Source of the DNA: DASQVO01 sp035640715
GTDB taxonomy: Bacteria > Actinomycetota > Actinomycetes > Streptosporangiales > Streptosporangiaceae
NCBI GenBank assembly: GCA_035640715.1
Contig: DASQVO010000182.1
Span: forward strand, 1 to 15,105
DNA length: 15,105 nucleotides
Direction: 5' to 3'
The position numbers and the translations under genes are program-made. Every line of letters begins with the position of its first letter. Position 1 is the stretch's first letter. This document shows positions 1-7,308 of this stretch, piece after piece. Under the pieces are notes generated by a model. It ran no database searches. It was not told where the DNA came from and saw only the letters and a program-made list of their open reading frames with translations.

Positions 1-1715
1 AGCAGTGCGTGCACGAACGCCTGCGGGAGGTTGGCGCGCAGCTGCCGCTGGCCGACGTCGTACTCCTCAGTGAACAGGCCGCTGGTCCCGCATCCCGACC
101 GGATCCGCTCGAAGCACCGCAGGGCCTCACTTGTCCGGCCCTGCTGATGCTCGGCGAGGGCGAGGAAGAACCCGCACAGCATGAACGCGCCTTCCGCGTA
201 CCCGAGCGGCCGTTCGTCGATCCGGTACCGGTAGACGAACCCGTCGTCGACGAGCTGGTCGTGCACGGCGGCCAGCGTGGCGACCGTCCGCGGGTCGTCG
301 GCGGCGAGCGCGCCGCGAACCGGCGGGATGAGCAGCGACGCGTCGAGCCGGTCGTCGTCCGGCGCGCGACGCCAGTAGCCAGCCGGGCTGAGGCTGGATC
401 GCGTGGTCTCAGCGAGCATCGAGTCGGCCAGCGCGAGCCACTCGCCTGACTCGGCCGGGCCAGCGATCGCCGCCGCCGCCGCGCGCAGGCCGGCGATGCA
501 GGCCAGGCGGGACTGGGTCCAGACCCGGTTCTCGGCCTCCCAGATCCCTGCCTCCGGCTCATCCCGGTGCTTGATGATGGCGTCCACGGCCACGCGCGCG
601 GCCTGGCCCGTATCGGCGGGCAGCCTGCCGAGGCGGGCTGCGGCGGCCAGCAGCAGCAGCGCCTCGCCATAGGCGTCGAGCTGGAACTGGTCGGTGACGT
701 GATTGCCGACAATGACGTCGGCGCCCGGGTAGCCGGGCAGCGGCAGCTGCCGCTGCTGCGGTACTGGGCCGCCGGTCACCGTATACGCCGGCTTGAGGCG
801 GTCGCCGTCGGCCAGGATCCGGTCGGTGACGAAGCCGACCGAGGCGTCGAGAAGTCCCGGCTGCGCGTTGTGCGCCGCTATCGCCAGCCCGGCATAGCAC
901 TGGTCACGAATCCAGGCGTAACGGTAATCGTAGTTCCGGCCGGCCCTGCTCCGTTCCGGCAGCGAGGTGGTGGCGGCCGCGACCGTCCCGCCCGCGGTGC
1001 TGGTCAGGCCGGTCAGCACCGCGTACGCCAGCTGCGCGTCACGCGGCGCGAGCGTGTCTTCGCACGTCGGCACGCAGTGGTGCCAGTCGCCTTCCGTCGC
1101 TTGCCAGAGCCGGGCCGCGTCCAGCGGGCCGGAGGGCTCCCCGGTGCTCAGTTCCAGTACCAGGTCATGGAACCGGCCCGGGCTCAGCTCCATCTCGAAG
1201 ACCAGCCCGTCACCGGCCCGGTGCTGTGCGCCCGCCGCGCCCGCCCAGCGGGCACGGACGTTCCCGCTCCGCATGGACCACACGCCGTCATTGCAGGTCA
1301 CGCCGCTCATCGTGCGGCGCCCGAAGTCGGCGCACAGGTCGAGGGTTGCCCTTACCCAGGCGGTGCCTGATTTTGCCTCGAGGTGGCAGAGCAGGACGGC
1401 ACGATCCCGGGCGGCCGGTCGGGCCAGTGCCTGGCGGCACTCAACCACTGCGCCGCTGGTCACCCAGCGGCTGCGCCAGATCAGGCTGCGTGGCTCGTAG
1501 TAACCACCCCACACGCGCCAGTCGTCGGCCGGGGCGACCGAATAGTTTCCCCGGCCGCCGAGCAGGCCGGTGAAGACGGCGGGTGATTCCCACGAGGGGA
1601 AGCACATCCATGCGTAGTGGCCCTGCGGGCCGATCAGTGCGCCGCGTTCCCCGTCGGCGACGACGGAATACTCGCGCAGTGCGTGTGGCCTCGGTATCTC
1701 TCGCGCCTCGGTCAT
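1..1715 (-). CDS. Glycoside hydrolase family 15 (glucoamylase/trehalase-type), 3' end beyond window
   Basis: A continuous minus-strand frame gives 571 codons from an ATG at 1715 to the left edge, with no stop. GH15 enzymes hydrolyse alpha-glucosidic bonds from non-reducing ends (glucoamylase, glucodextranase or trehalase activity). Seen directly: an N-terminal beta-sandwich-like part (about residues 1-230), then GH15 signatures of the (alpha/alpha)6 barrel: NYDYRYAWIRD (261-271), VGNHVTDQFQLDAYGE (336-351), EPEAGIWE (386-393), EGAF (508-511), GLFTEEYD (546-553) and NLPQAF (562-567). E393 in GIWE is the likely general acid by family analogy; I do not assign the base. There is no signal peptide, so it is probably cytosolic and may act on trehalose, glycogen- or maltodextrin-type substrates. 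Family members are about 600 residues, so only a short C-terminal piece is missing. No clear Shine-Dalgarno precedes the ATG. Family call firm; substrate unknown. Confidence 0.93.
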   Translation of the reverse strand, partial: MTEAREIPRPHALREYSVVADGERGALIGPQGHYAWMCFPSWESPAVFTGLLGGRGNYSVAPADDWRVWGGYYEPRSLIWRSRWVTSGAVVECRQALARPAARDRAVLLCHLEAKSGTAWVRATLDLCADFGRRTMSGVTCNDGVWSMRSGNVRARWAGAAGAQHRAGDGLVFEMELSPGRFHDLVLELSTGEPSGPLDAARLWQATEGDWHHCVPTCEDTLAPRDAQLAYAVLTGLTSTAGGTVAAATTSLPERSRAGRNYDYRYAWIRDQCYAGLAIAAHNAQPGLLDASVGFVTDRILADGDRLKPAYTVTGGPVPQQRQLPLPGYPGADVIVGNHVTDQFQLDAYGEALLLLAAAARLGRLPADTGQAARVAVDAIIKHRDEPEAGIWEAENRVWTQSRLACIAGLRAAAAAIAGPAESGEWLALADSMLAETTRSSLSPAGYWRRAPDDDRLDASLLIPPVRGALAADDPRTVATLAAVHDQLVDDGFVYRYRIDERPLGYAEGAFMLCGFFLALAEHQQGRTSEALRCFERIRSGCGTSGLFTEEYDVGQRQLRANLPQAFVHAL

Positions 1716-1966
1716 GGGATATGTGCTGCCCGGGGTTCCGGCTGATACGCGCGGTCCTGGACTCCCCCGTCTGAGCCCTTTGACGGGGAGCTCCGGGCGG
1801 CTGGTTCTGGTGCCCAGATTTCCAGGTTTCTGGATCCATACTCGGGCGGCCTGCCGAGCCTGCACATTCAGCCGGTTGCACATAACCTCCATATGTAACG
1901 TGAATTGCCGCCGTGCCAATCCGTACTCTCCGGTCGTGATCTGGCCGCCGTGTCCTGGGAGGGGCG
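1716..1966. promoter_or_regulatory. Divergent intergenic region between GH15 and LCP genes
   Basis: This 251-bp spacer separates two divergently transcribed genes and must hold both 5' regions. It contains a bulged hairpin (listed separately at 1762-1790) and a small inverted repeat ACATA (1880-1884) / TATGT (1892-1896) in a locally AT-richer patch about 75 bp before the LCP start. A strong Shine-Dalgarno, GGGAGGGG, ends 2 nt before the ATG at 1967. I could not find a convincing -35/-10 pair for either gene, so no promoter is assigned. Confidence 0.4.
1762..1790. repeat. Bulged inverted repeat upstream of GH15
   Basis: The arms CTCCC-C-CGTC (1762-1771) and GACG-GGGAG (1782-1790) can pair over 9 bp with one bulged C and a 10-nt loop. 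It lies 47 bp upstream of the GH15 start codon on the minus strand. It could be an operator or a leader hairpin; no poly-T tract follows on either strand, so a terminator is not favoured. Confidence 0.4.
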
Positions 1967-3160
1967 ATGAACGACTGGCCTGAGCGCTGGTATCGTGATG
2001 AAACGCCACGCAGGCCCGCGGGGGGCAGCATGTCCAACGCCCCTACGGCCAGTTATCGCGGCGGAGCTGGTCAGCCAGGTGCCGGTCGGGCTTACGGGGC
2101 GGGACGGGGATCCAGCTGGCCCTCGCAGCCGCCGGCCCGCACGGCTCCAGGGCGCCGCTCGCCCGAGGGCCCGCCGGACGGCTGGCAGCCGTCCGGGCGA
2201 CGTCGCCGGTTCGGCCCGAAGAGGATCTTCCAGATCGTCGCCGCCGTCGTCATCCTGGTCATCGTCGGCGCTGTCGCCTTCTACTTCTACCTGGACTCCA
2301 AGCTGAACCGGTCGGTCACGCTTCCGGCCTACTCCGGCCAGTCCGCGGGGCAGAACTGGCTGATCACCGGCGCGGACAGCCGGCAGGGCCTGTCCCGGCA
2401 GCAGATAGACAGCCTGCACGTCGGGTTCAACTTCGGAACCCTGAACTCCGACTCCCTCATGCTGCTGCATACCGGCAGCAGCGGGCCGGTGCTGATCAGC
2501 ATCCCGCGCGACTCCTACGTGCCGATCCCGGGTCATGGCGAAAACAAGATCAACGCGGCACTCGGGTTCGGCGGGCCGTCACTGCTCATCCAGACCGTGG
2601 AGGAGGTCACCGGGCTGCGTATCGATCATTACATGGGGATCGGGTTCGGCGGGCTTGTCAGCGTGGTGAACAACGTCGGCGGCGTGAAGGTCTGCCTCCC
2701 GACGGCGCTGCACGACTCCAACTCCGGCATCAACCTTCCCGCGGGCTGCCACAACCTCGACGGCTCGCAGGCGCTGGCCTTCGTCCGGGACCGCCATTCG
2801 TTCGCCACCCAGGACCTGCAGCGGATCGAGGATCAGCGGGCGTTCCTCAAGGCCCTGCTCAGCAAGGCCACGAGCCCGGGCGTGTACCTCAACCCGTTCA
2901 CCGCGCTGCCGTTCGGCTCCGCCGCCGCGAGCTCGATCTCGGTCGACCAGGGCACCCACCTGTACAACCTGATCACGGCGGCGTTGGCACTGCGCAACCC
3001 GGAGACCGGCACGATCCCGATCGCCAACGCCAACTACCCCACGGCGAACGCGGGCGACACGGTGCTGTGGAACCACAGCCAGGCGCTGGAGCTCTTCAGC
3101 GCGCTGAAGAATGACCAGAAGGTGCCGGCGGGCCTGCTGAGCGGGACGAAAGTCGGCTGA
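1967..3160 (+). CDS. LCP family (LytR-CpsA-Psr) cell-wall glycopolymer ligase
   Basis: This 397-residue membrane protein is of the family that transfers lipid-linked glycopolymers (teichoic acids, arabinogalactan or capsule) onto peptidoglycan outside the membrane. Seen: a Pro/Gly/Arg-rich cytosolic N-terminus (1-85), one membrane anchor (about 87-108), then the LCP domain (about 128-300). Hallmarks are GADSR (135-139), LNSDSLMLLH (159-168), SIPRDSYVPIPGHGENKINAA (178-198), the NNVGGVKV segment (235-242) and the FVRDRHSF...DLQRIEDQR block (272-291), whose Arg/Asp residues bind the pyrophosphate lipid in known LCP structures. C243 and C261 may form a disulfide. The ATG at 1967 has a strong ribosome site; an internal ATG at 2030 is a weaker alternative. 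The gene stands alone between a divergent GH15 gene and a downstream hairpin. Family assignment is firm; the polymer ligated is unknown. Confidence 0.93.
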   Translation: MNDWPERWYRDETPRRPAGGSMSNAPTASYRGGAGQPGAGRAYGAGRGSSWPSQPPARTAPGRRSPEGPPDGWQPSGRRRRFGPKRIFQIVAAVVILVIVGAVAFYFYLDSKLNRSVTLPAYSGQSAGQNWLITGADSRQGLSRQQIDSLHVGFNFGTLNSDSLMLLHTGSSGPVLISIPRDSYVPIPGHGENKINAALGFGGPSLLIQTVEEVTGLRIDHYMGIGFGGLVSVVNNVGGVKVCLPTALHDSNSGINLPAGCHNLDGSQALAFVRDRHSFATQDLQRIEDQRAFLKALLSKATSPGVYLNPFTALPFGSAAASSISVDQGTHLYNLITAALALRNPETGTIPIANANYPTANAGDTVLWNHSQALELFSALKNDQKVPAGLLSGTKVG

Positions 3161-3220
3161 CCGCGCCCGGGAACCCGTTCGGCCGCCGTTGAGGACGTCC
3201 ACCGTCGCATCCTGCGGGGG

Positions 3221-3249
3221 TGTCTGGCTGCTATCCCCAGCCACAGACA
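3221..3249 (+). terminator. Hairpin downstream of LCP gene, possible terminator
   Basis: TGTCT-GGCTG (3221-3230) pairs with CAGCC-AC-AGACA (3238-3249), giving 10 bp with a 2-nt bulge and a 7-nt loop, 60 nt after the LCP stop codon. The following bases include CTTTCTC but no true U-run, as is common in GC-rich actinomycetes. It probably ends LCP transcription; this is inference from structure alone. Confidence 0.45.
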
Positions 3250-3275
3250 GCATCCGCTTTCTCATAGGCCGCATG

Positions 3276-3307
3276 TTCTTATCTATTATCATACATTTAA
3301 ATTATTT
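3276..3307. promoter_or_regulatory. AT-rich island upstream of LuxR gene
   Basis: These 32 bases contain no G and only four C (87.5% A+T) inside a genome segment that is otherwise very GC-rich. The patch holds several TATNAT-like -10 elements, for example TATTAT at 3284-3289. It lies about 100 bp before the LuxR start. Possible roles are an unusual promoter, a nucleoid-protein (Lsr2-type) binding site, or a relic of foreign DNA. A second, weak promoter-like pair, TTGCCC (3335-3340) and TAACAT (3360-3365) with a 19-bp spacer, follows it. Confidence 0.45.
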
Positions 3308-3405
3308 GGGCATTCTGCCGGCGTTCGGGAGCTATTGCCCCATTCCACACGCGGTTTGGTAACATACAGTGAAGCAAAGGCGCTGACGGCTTGGCCGGAG
3401 GTCTC

Positions 3406-3678
3406 ATGAGCACTGGCGAAACGTCCGAAGATGCGCCTGACCTTGGCCTCTCCGCCCGGGAGGCCGAGGTCATGTCTCTCATCGCCGGAGGCCGGACGAA
3501 CGGCGAAATCGCCGCCCGGCTGTTCCTGGCTGAGAAGACGGTGAAGAACCACGTGAACCGGATCTACTCCAAGCTCGGGGTTGATTCGCGGGACGCGGCC
3601 ATCACGCAGTGGCTCGGGGCCGGCGACAGCGTCCGGAGTTTAGCCGGGGAGACGCTGGGAACGTGGGCACGGGTTTAG
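3406..3678 (+). CDS. Single-domain LuxR-type HTH transcriptional regulator
   Basis: This 90-residue protein is essentially one LuxR/GerE helix-turn-helix domain: LSAREAEVMSLIAGG (15-29), TNGEIAARLFLAEKTVKNHV (31-50) and NRIYSKLGVDSRDAAI (51-66). The TVKNHV segment is the expected DNA-recognition helix. There is no receiver, PAS or ligand-binding domain, so activity must be set by expression level, a partner protein or oligomerisation. The ATG at 3406 is preceded by GGAG at 3397-3400; a TTG at 3391 is in frame but upstream of that ribosome site and is rejected. The C-terminal tail (SLAGETLGTWARV) and the stop codon come from an imperfect 35-bp tandem duplication. It lies before a two-component system on the same strand and may cooperate with it, but no shared operon is proven. 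Confidence 0.85.
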   Translation: MSTGETSEDAPDLGLSAREAEVMSLIAGGRTNGEIAARLFLAEKTVKNHVNRIYSKLGVDSRDAAITQWLGAGDSVRSLAGETLGTWARV

Positions 3679-3708
3679 CCGGGGAGGCGCCAGGGACGAG
3701 GGCCACGG
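3638..3708 (+). repeat. Imperfect 35/36-bp tandem duplication covering the LuxR stop codon
   Basis: Copy 1 (3638-3672) and copy 2 (3673-3708) both begin with the identical 14-mer GTTTAGCCGGGGAG and end in CACGG, with a handful of differences between. Copy 1 is translated as part of the LuxR tail. Because the unit is not a multiple of three, the second copy's TTTAG is read in a different frame and supplies the TAG stop at 3676-3678. Confidence 0.8.
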
Positions 3709-3792
3709 AAGCACGGGGACGTGACCGCAGGTGGTGTCCGGGGACCTGGCCAGCGGATACGCTGGCCTCAGCAAGGCCATTTCCAGCCCGCA

Positions 3793-3808
3793 TTCAGGTT
3801 TCTCTCAG
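3793..3808 (+). promoter_or_regulatory. Candidate operator: TCAG direct repeats 11 bp apart before the response regulator
   Basis: TTCAGG (3793-3798) and CTCAGC (3804-3809) place TCAG cores exactly 11 bp apart, and another CTCAG occurs at 3767-3771. Direct repeats with one-helical-turn spacing are typical of OmpR/PhoB-family sites, and the position about 20-45 bp before the response-regulator start fits autoregulation. Four-base cores can arise by chance, so confidence is modest. Confidence 0.35.
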
Positions 3809-3825
3809 CCTCGCGGGCGACAATC

Positions 3826-4560
3826 ATGCGCATGAGCTTGGACATGCTGATGAGTGATGAGCGGCAGCGCCCGGATACCCGGCTGCTCGTCGTCGAAGAC
3901 GAGCCCAACATCCTTGAGCTGCTCTCTGCCAGCCTGCGCTACGCCGGCTTCGACGTCATAACCGCAGCGGCGGGCACGGAGGCGGTACAGGCTGCGCAGC
4001 GGCACCGCCCCGATCTCATCGTTCTCGACGTGATGCTTCCCGACATGGACGGCTTCGACGTCGTGCGGCGGCTCCGCAGCGGAGGTGCCCGCGTCCCCGT
4101 GGTGTTCCTCACCGCACGCGACGCGACCGAGGACAAGGTCCGTGGCCTGACCCTTGGCGGCGACGACTACGTCACCAAGCCATTCAGCCTGGAAGAGGTT
4201 ATCGCCCGGATCCGCGCCGTGCTGCGGCGCACCAGCGGCGACAGCGGCGAGCCCACTCCCCGGCTCAAGTTCGCCGACCTCGAACTGGACGAGGAAAGTC
4301 ACGAGGTCTGGCGCGCCGGCCAGCAGGTCCAGCTCTCGCCGACGGAATTCAAGCTGCTCAGGTACTTCATGAGCAACGCGAACCGGGTGCTGTCCAAGAT
4401 GCAGATCCTCGACCATGTCTGGGACTACGACTTCCGCGGTGACACCGGCATCGTGGAGTCGTACGTGTCCGTTCTCCGCCGCAAGATCGACACGGTTGAG
4501 CCACGCCTGATCCACACGCTCCGCGGAGTCGGCTACGTCCTCAGGCTCCCGTCCTCGTAG
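3826..4560 (+). CDS. OmpR-family two-component response regulator
   Basis: A receiver domain is followed by a winged-helix DNA-binding domain, making a transcription factor phosphorylated by the adjacent kinase. Seen: acidic pocket in LLVVEDEPN, phosphoacceptor Asp in VLDVMLPDMDG (codon 4027-4029, residue 68 from this start), T/S switch in VVFLTARD, Lys in YVTKPF, then the C-terminal domain with LSPTEFKLLRYFM, ILDHVWDYDF, VESYVSVLRRKID and ending LRGVGYVLRL. The start is uncertain: in-frame ATGs lie at 3826, 3832, 3844 and 3850, none with a strong Shine-Dalgarno. An upstream GTG at 3721 would add 35 atypical residues and overlap the operator-like repeats. The kinase gene begins 13 bp downstream of the stop, so they are very likely co-transcribed. 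It resembles actinobacterial TrcR-like regulators, but I would not assign a symbol. Confidence 0.92.
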   Translation: MRMSLDMLMSDERQRPDTRLLVVEDEPNILELLSASLRYAGFDVITAAAGTEAVQAAQRHRPDLIVLDVMLPDMDGFDVVRRLRSGGARVPVVFLTARDATEDKVRGLTLGGDDYVTKPFSLEEVIARIRAVLRRTSGDSGEPTPRLKFADLELDEESHEVWRAGQQVQLSPTEFKLLRYFMSNANRVLSKMQILDHVWDYDFRGDTGIVESYVSVLRRKIDTVEPRLIHTLRGVGYVLRLPSS

Positions 4561-4573
4561 GCCGCTGAGCGCC

Positions 4574-6346
4574 ATGTACGCCAGGGGGCTGAAGGCAGAC
4601 GGCGACGGTGTGTTCCGGCACCCGCTGCGTGCGCTGGGGAGCTGGTCGCAGCGCATGCCGCTGCGGGTCAAGCTGATCACGGTCCTGCTCGCCCTGGTGG
4701 CGCTGGCCCTCGCGGTGATCAGCTTCACGAGCACTGCCGTGTTCCGCCAGTACCTGATCAATGGGGCGAACCACCAGCTTCAGACCCTGATAACACAAGG
4801 AACGGGCTCCAATTTCCTCGGCCCGCACGAATCGTCCATGCTGACAGTCAACGGTTTCCTCTTCGAGGTCCGCGACGCTCAGGGCAACGTCGTGCCCCAG
4901 TTCGGCAATGGCGCGCAGCCGCCGGGGCCGGGCCCGGAGGTGCCTACGAGCTCGTCCTGGCTCGCCGCGCATTCGCGGCAGCCGGTCACCGTGCCCGCGA
5001 CGTCCGGCAACGGGAACTGGCTGATTATCGAGCAGTCCGTGGGCTACCCGACTCCCATCGGCACCCAGGCAACAGGCACGCTGATCGTTGGCCAGAACCT
5101 GGGCAACATCAATCGCACCATCAGCTACCTGACCGGCCTGGACGTGATCGTGAGCCTGGTCATCCTGCTGGGCCTCGGCGTGGTGAGTGTGGCGGTCGTC
5201 CGGGCCAACCTGCGGCCGCTGGACGACATCGAGGCGACGGCCGAGCAGATCGCCGCCGGGCAGCTGGACCGGCGTGTCCCGGAACGCGACCCGCGTACCG
5301 AGGTCGGCCGGCTCGGGCGCTCGATCAACACCATGCTCAGCCAGATCGAATCGGCCTTCCGTGCCAGGGAGGAATCCGAGGAGGCGGCGCTCGCGTCCGA
5401 GGAGCGGATGCGGCGGTTCATCGCGGACGCCAGCCATGAGCTGCGTACGCCGCTGACCGCCATCAGGGGCTTCGCCGAGTACTACCGCCAGCGGGGCGGC
5501 AGCACCCGGCCTGATGCGGCCGGCCAGCATGCCGCGCTGCACGCAGAGGGCATAGGGGGCATAGGGGGCGGGGCCGCCGGCGGCCAGCGCGAGCACGGCG
5601 TGAACAGGTCCGCGACGCCCGCCCGGCCTGCCGCCAATATCGGCGGCCTCAGTCCTGAGGATCTTGACCGGATCATGCAGCGGGTCGAAGGCGAGGCCGC
5701 CCGGATGGGCGTGCTCGTGGAAGACCTGCTCTTGCTTGCGCGGCTGGACCAGCAGCGCCCCCTCGAGCGGCAAGTGGTGGACCTGCTCGTGCTCGCAGCC
5801 GATGCCGTTCAGGACACCCGGATAATCGCACCCGGCCGTCCGGTGAACCTCACGGTCGAGCCCGGTGCCGCGTTCCTCGTCATCGGCGACGAGGTGCGGC
5901 TGCGGCAGGTCATCGGCAACCTGATGAGCAACGCCCTCGCGTACACGCCGGACGGGAGCCCGATCGACGTCCGGCTCGGCCTGGGTTTCATCGCCACGGC
6001 GCCCGAGTCCCCGGGAGCGCCCGCACGAATGGTCCGGGCCGCTGTGCTTGACGTCGCGGACCATGGACCAGGGCTCACGCCGGAGCAAGCGCAGCGGGTA
6101 TTCGAGCGGTTCTACCGTGCGGACCAGGCACGGAACAGGAAGAACGGCGGCAGCGGACTCGGTCTGTCGATCGTGAGCGCGCTGGTCTCCGCGCACGGGG
6201 GCACGGCGACCGTGCAGTCCGCTCCCGGCCAGGGGGCGACGTTCCGCATTACCCTGCCGCTCGCGCAGGACGCGGCCGACTGGGACGCCGATCCAGACAC
6301 GGGCCCACAGGCAGGCGTCGCAGGCCCCGGCGCGAGTTCCCGCTGA
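4574..6346 (+). CDS. Sensor histidine kinase with an insertion in the DHp hairpin
   Basis: This 590-residue membrane kinase is the partner of the preceding regulator. Order: TM1 (about 33-55), extracytoplasmic sensor (56-183), TM2 (about 186-207), HAMP linker (about 208-260), DHp helix 1 with H-box FIADASHELRTPLTA (phosphoacceptor H288), helix 2 SPEDLDRIMQRVEGEAARMG (from about 360), then an HATPase domain with N-box GNLMSNALAYTP (N453), DHGPG (D496), FERFYRAD, and GGSGLGLSIV. Between the two DHp helices is a Gly/Ala/Pro-rich segment (about residues 310-356) where relatives usually have a turn of 10-15 residues. It includes a GIGGIGG run encoded by a perfect 9-bp tandem repeat. All catalytic motifs are intact, so it may be active with an enlarged hairpin tip. 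The start ATG at 4574 lacks a strong ribosome site, which suggests translational coupling to the upstream gene. Confidence 0.92.
   Translation: MYARGLKADGDGVFRHPLRALGSWSQRMPLRVKLITVLLALVALALAVISFTSTAVFRQYLINGANHQLQTLITQGTGSNFLGPHESSMLTVNGFLFEVRDAQGNVVPQFGNGAQPPGPGPEVPTSSSWLAAHSRQPVTVPATSGNGNWLIIEQSVGYPTPIGTQATGTLIVGQNLGNINRTISYLTGLDVIVSLVILLGLGVVSVAVVRANLRPLDDIEATAEQIAAGQLDRRVPERDPRTEVGRLGRSINTMLSQIESAFRAREESEEAALASEERMRRFIADASHELRTPLTAIRGFAEYYRQRGGSTRPDAAGQHAALHAEGIGGIGGGAAGGQREHGVNRSATPARPAANIGGLSPEDLDRIMQRVEGEAARMGVLVEDLLLLARLDQQRPLERQVVDLLVLAADAVQDTRIIAPGRPVNLTVEPGAAFLVIGDEVRLRQVIGNLMSNALAYTPDGSPIDVRLGLGFIATAPESPGAPARMVRAAVLDVADHGPGLTPEQAQRVFERFYRADQARNRKNGGSGLGLSIVSALVSAHGGTATVQSAPGQGATFRITLPLAQDAADWDADPDTGPQAGVAGPGASSR
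5551..5568 (+). repeat. Perfect 9-bp tandem repeat inside the kinase gene
   Basis: CATAGGGGG occurs twice without a gap and keeps the reading frame, encoding repeated Gly-Ile-Gly. It is followed by a GC-rich palindrome around GCCGCCGGCGGC. Such a repeat can gain or lose units by slippage without breaking the gene. Confidence 0.85.
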
Positions 6347-6354
6347 CGATAACA

Positions 6355-6395
6355 CGGCCAGCCGCCACGTCCCACGGCTGCCGAGCCGCTGGCCG
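6355..6395. terminator. Hairpin between convergent kinase and FN3K genes
   Basis: CGGCCAGC (6355-6362) and GCTGGCCG (6388-6395) form a perfect 8-bp stem with a 25-nt loop, 8 nt after the kinase stop and about 40 nt past the stop of the opposing gene. Its place between two convergent genes fits a bidirectional terminator without a U-tract. The loop overlaps the tandem duplication at 6363-6424. Confidence 0.45.
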
Positions 6396-6424
6396 GGCGC
6401 CGCGTCCCACGAATGGCTGAGCCG
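6363..6424. repeat. Imperfect 35-bp tandem duplication in the convergent spacer
   Basis: CGCCACGTCCCACG (6363-6376) recurs as CGCCGCGTCCCACG (6398-6411), 35 bp later. Each is followed by a related GCTGCCGAGCCG / GGCTGAGCCG stretch. It resembles in size the duplication at the LuxR stop codon. Confidence 0.65.
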
Positions 6425-6435
6425 TCGCGGCGTGA

Positions 6436-7308
6436 TCATGAAGAGAGCGCTGAACGCGCCGCTGCCAGGGCTGAGTCCCGGTATCCCGCGCCGAAAAGGC
6501 ATACATGCACGAGCAGCGGATGCAGCTGGTGCAGCGGGATCCGTGATCGCCATCCGTCCGCGAGCGGCGCCGTCGCCGTGTAGCCGTCAATGACGTGCTC
6601 CAGATGCGGCGCGCCGAACAATGCCAGCATGGCCAGGTCAGTCTCCCGGTGACCGCCGTGGGCGGCAGGGTCGATCAGCCACGCCCGGTCGCCTGACCAC
6701 AGCACATTGCCCGACCAGCAGTCGCCATGGATGCGGCTCGGCGGCTCTGCCGGGCCGGCAAGCTGGCTGATCCGCTCCGTGACCGATTCCACCAGCCGGA
6801 CATCGCGCGGCCCGAGCGTTCCGGCGTCCACGGCCCGGCGCAGGTAGGGCAGGATGCGCCGGTCCGCGTACCATTCAGCCCAGCCCCGCGAGGCCGGCCA
6901 CGGCGTATTGTCCAGCGGCAGGCTCGCGATGAAACCCGGCCACGGCGCGCCGAAGCTGTCCGCCCCGGCGGCGTGCATGCGCGCCAGCTCGCGCCCGAAC
7001 CTGCGCGCCGCCTCCGGCGTGGCTGGCCCGGGCGGAACCCACGACAGGACGAGCGCGCGGGCGTCCCAGCCGAGCACCCCGGGAACGGGCACGGCCCCCG
7101 CCCCGGCCAGCCAGCGGAGCCCTCGCGCCTCGGCCTCGAACACCGGGCCCAAGCCAGCGTCGGCGACCTTGGCGAACGCCTTGCTCCCGTCGGCCAGGGT
7201 GGCCGTGAAGTGCTGCCACCCATGCTGCGCCCCCGCGCTTCGCACCTCGCGGACTTCGGCCCTGGCGAGCCTTGAGATCCTTGCGGCAACGGGCTCAGGC
7301 GGTGGCAC
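6436..7308 (-). CDS. Fructosamine kinase family protein (protein deglycation)
   Basis: This 290-residue kinase is of the fructosamine/ribulosamine 3-kinase family, which phosphorylates ketoamines on glycated proteins so the sugar falls off. Seen: nucleotide-binding lobe with FAKVADAG (K47), a glutamate helix EAEARGLRWLA (58-68), catalytic loop IHGDCWSGNVLW (193-204; H194, D196, N201), then LIDPAAHGGHRETDLAML (211-228), the family's metal-binding signature. The C-terminus ends in GYRDSALAAARSAL. I chose the GTG at 7308 because homology begins just after it (VAARISRLARAEV); the next in-frame ATG, at 7431, lies deep inside the upstream gene. The GTG lies 14 bp inside the phosphatase gene, so the two are translationally linked. 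Substrate in bacteria is more likely ribulosamine/erythrulosamine than fructosamine; that is inference from the family. Confidence 0.9.
   Translation of the reverse strand: MPPPEPVAARISRLARAEVREVRSAGAQHGWQHFTATLADGSKAFAKVADAGLGPVFEAEARGLRWLAGAGAVPVPGVLGWDARALVLSWVPPGPATPEAARRFGRELARMHAAGADSFGAPWPGFIASLPLDNTPWPASRGWAEWYADRRILPYLRRAVDAGTLGPRDVRLVESVTERISQLAGPAEPPSRIHGDCWSGNVLWSGDRAWLIDPAAHGGHRETDLAMLALFGAPHLEHVIDGYTATAPLADGWRSRIPLHQLHPLLVHVCLFGAGYRDSALAAARSALSS

Noticed and set aside
9..1573. Several plus-strand ORFs across the first 1.6 kb
   Set aside because: They are shadows of the GH15 gene on the minus strand, whose motifs run through the whole stretch.
3805..4761. 318-codon minus-strand ORF opposite the response regulator
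   Set aside because: It mirrors the coding strand of a clear OmpR-family gene and has no recognisable motif or ribosome site.
4541..6553. 670-codon minus-strand ORF opposite the histidine kinase
   Set aside because: It is antisense to a kinase with every catalytic motif intact. Long antisense frames are expected at this GC content, and no domain is recognisable.
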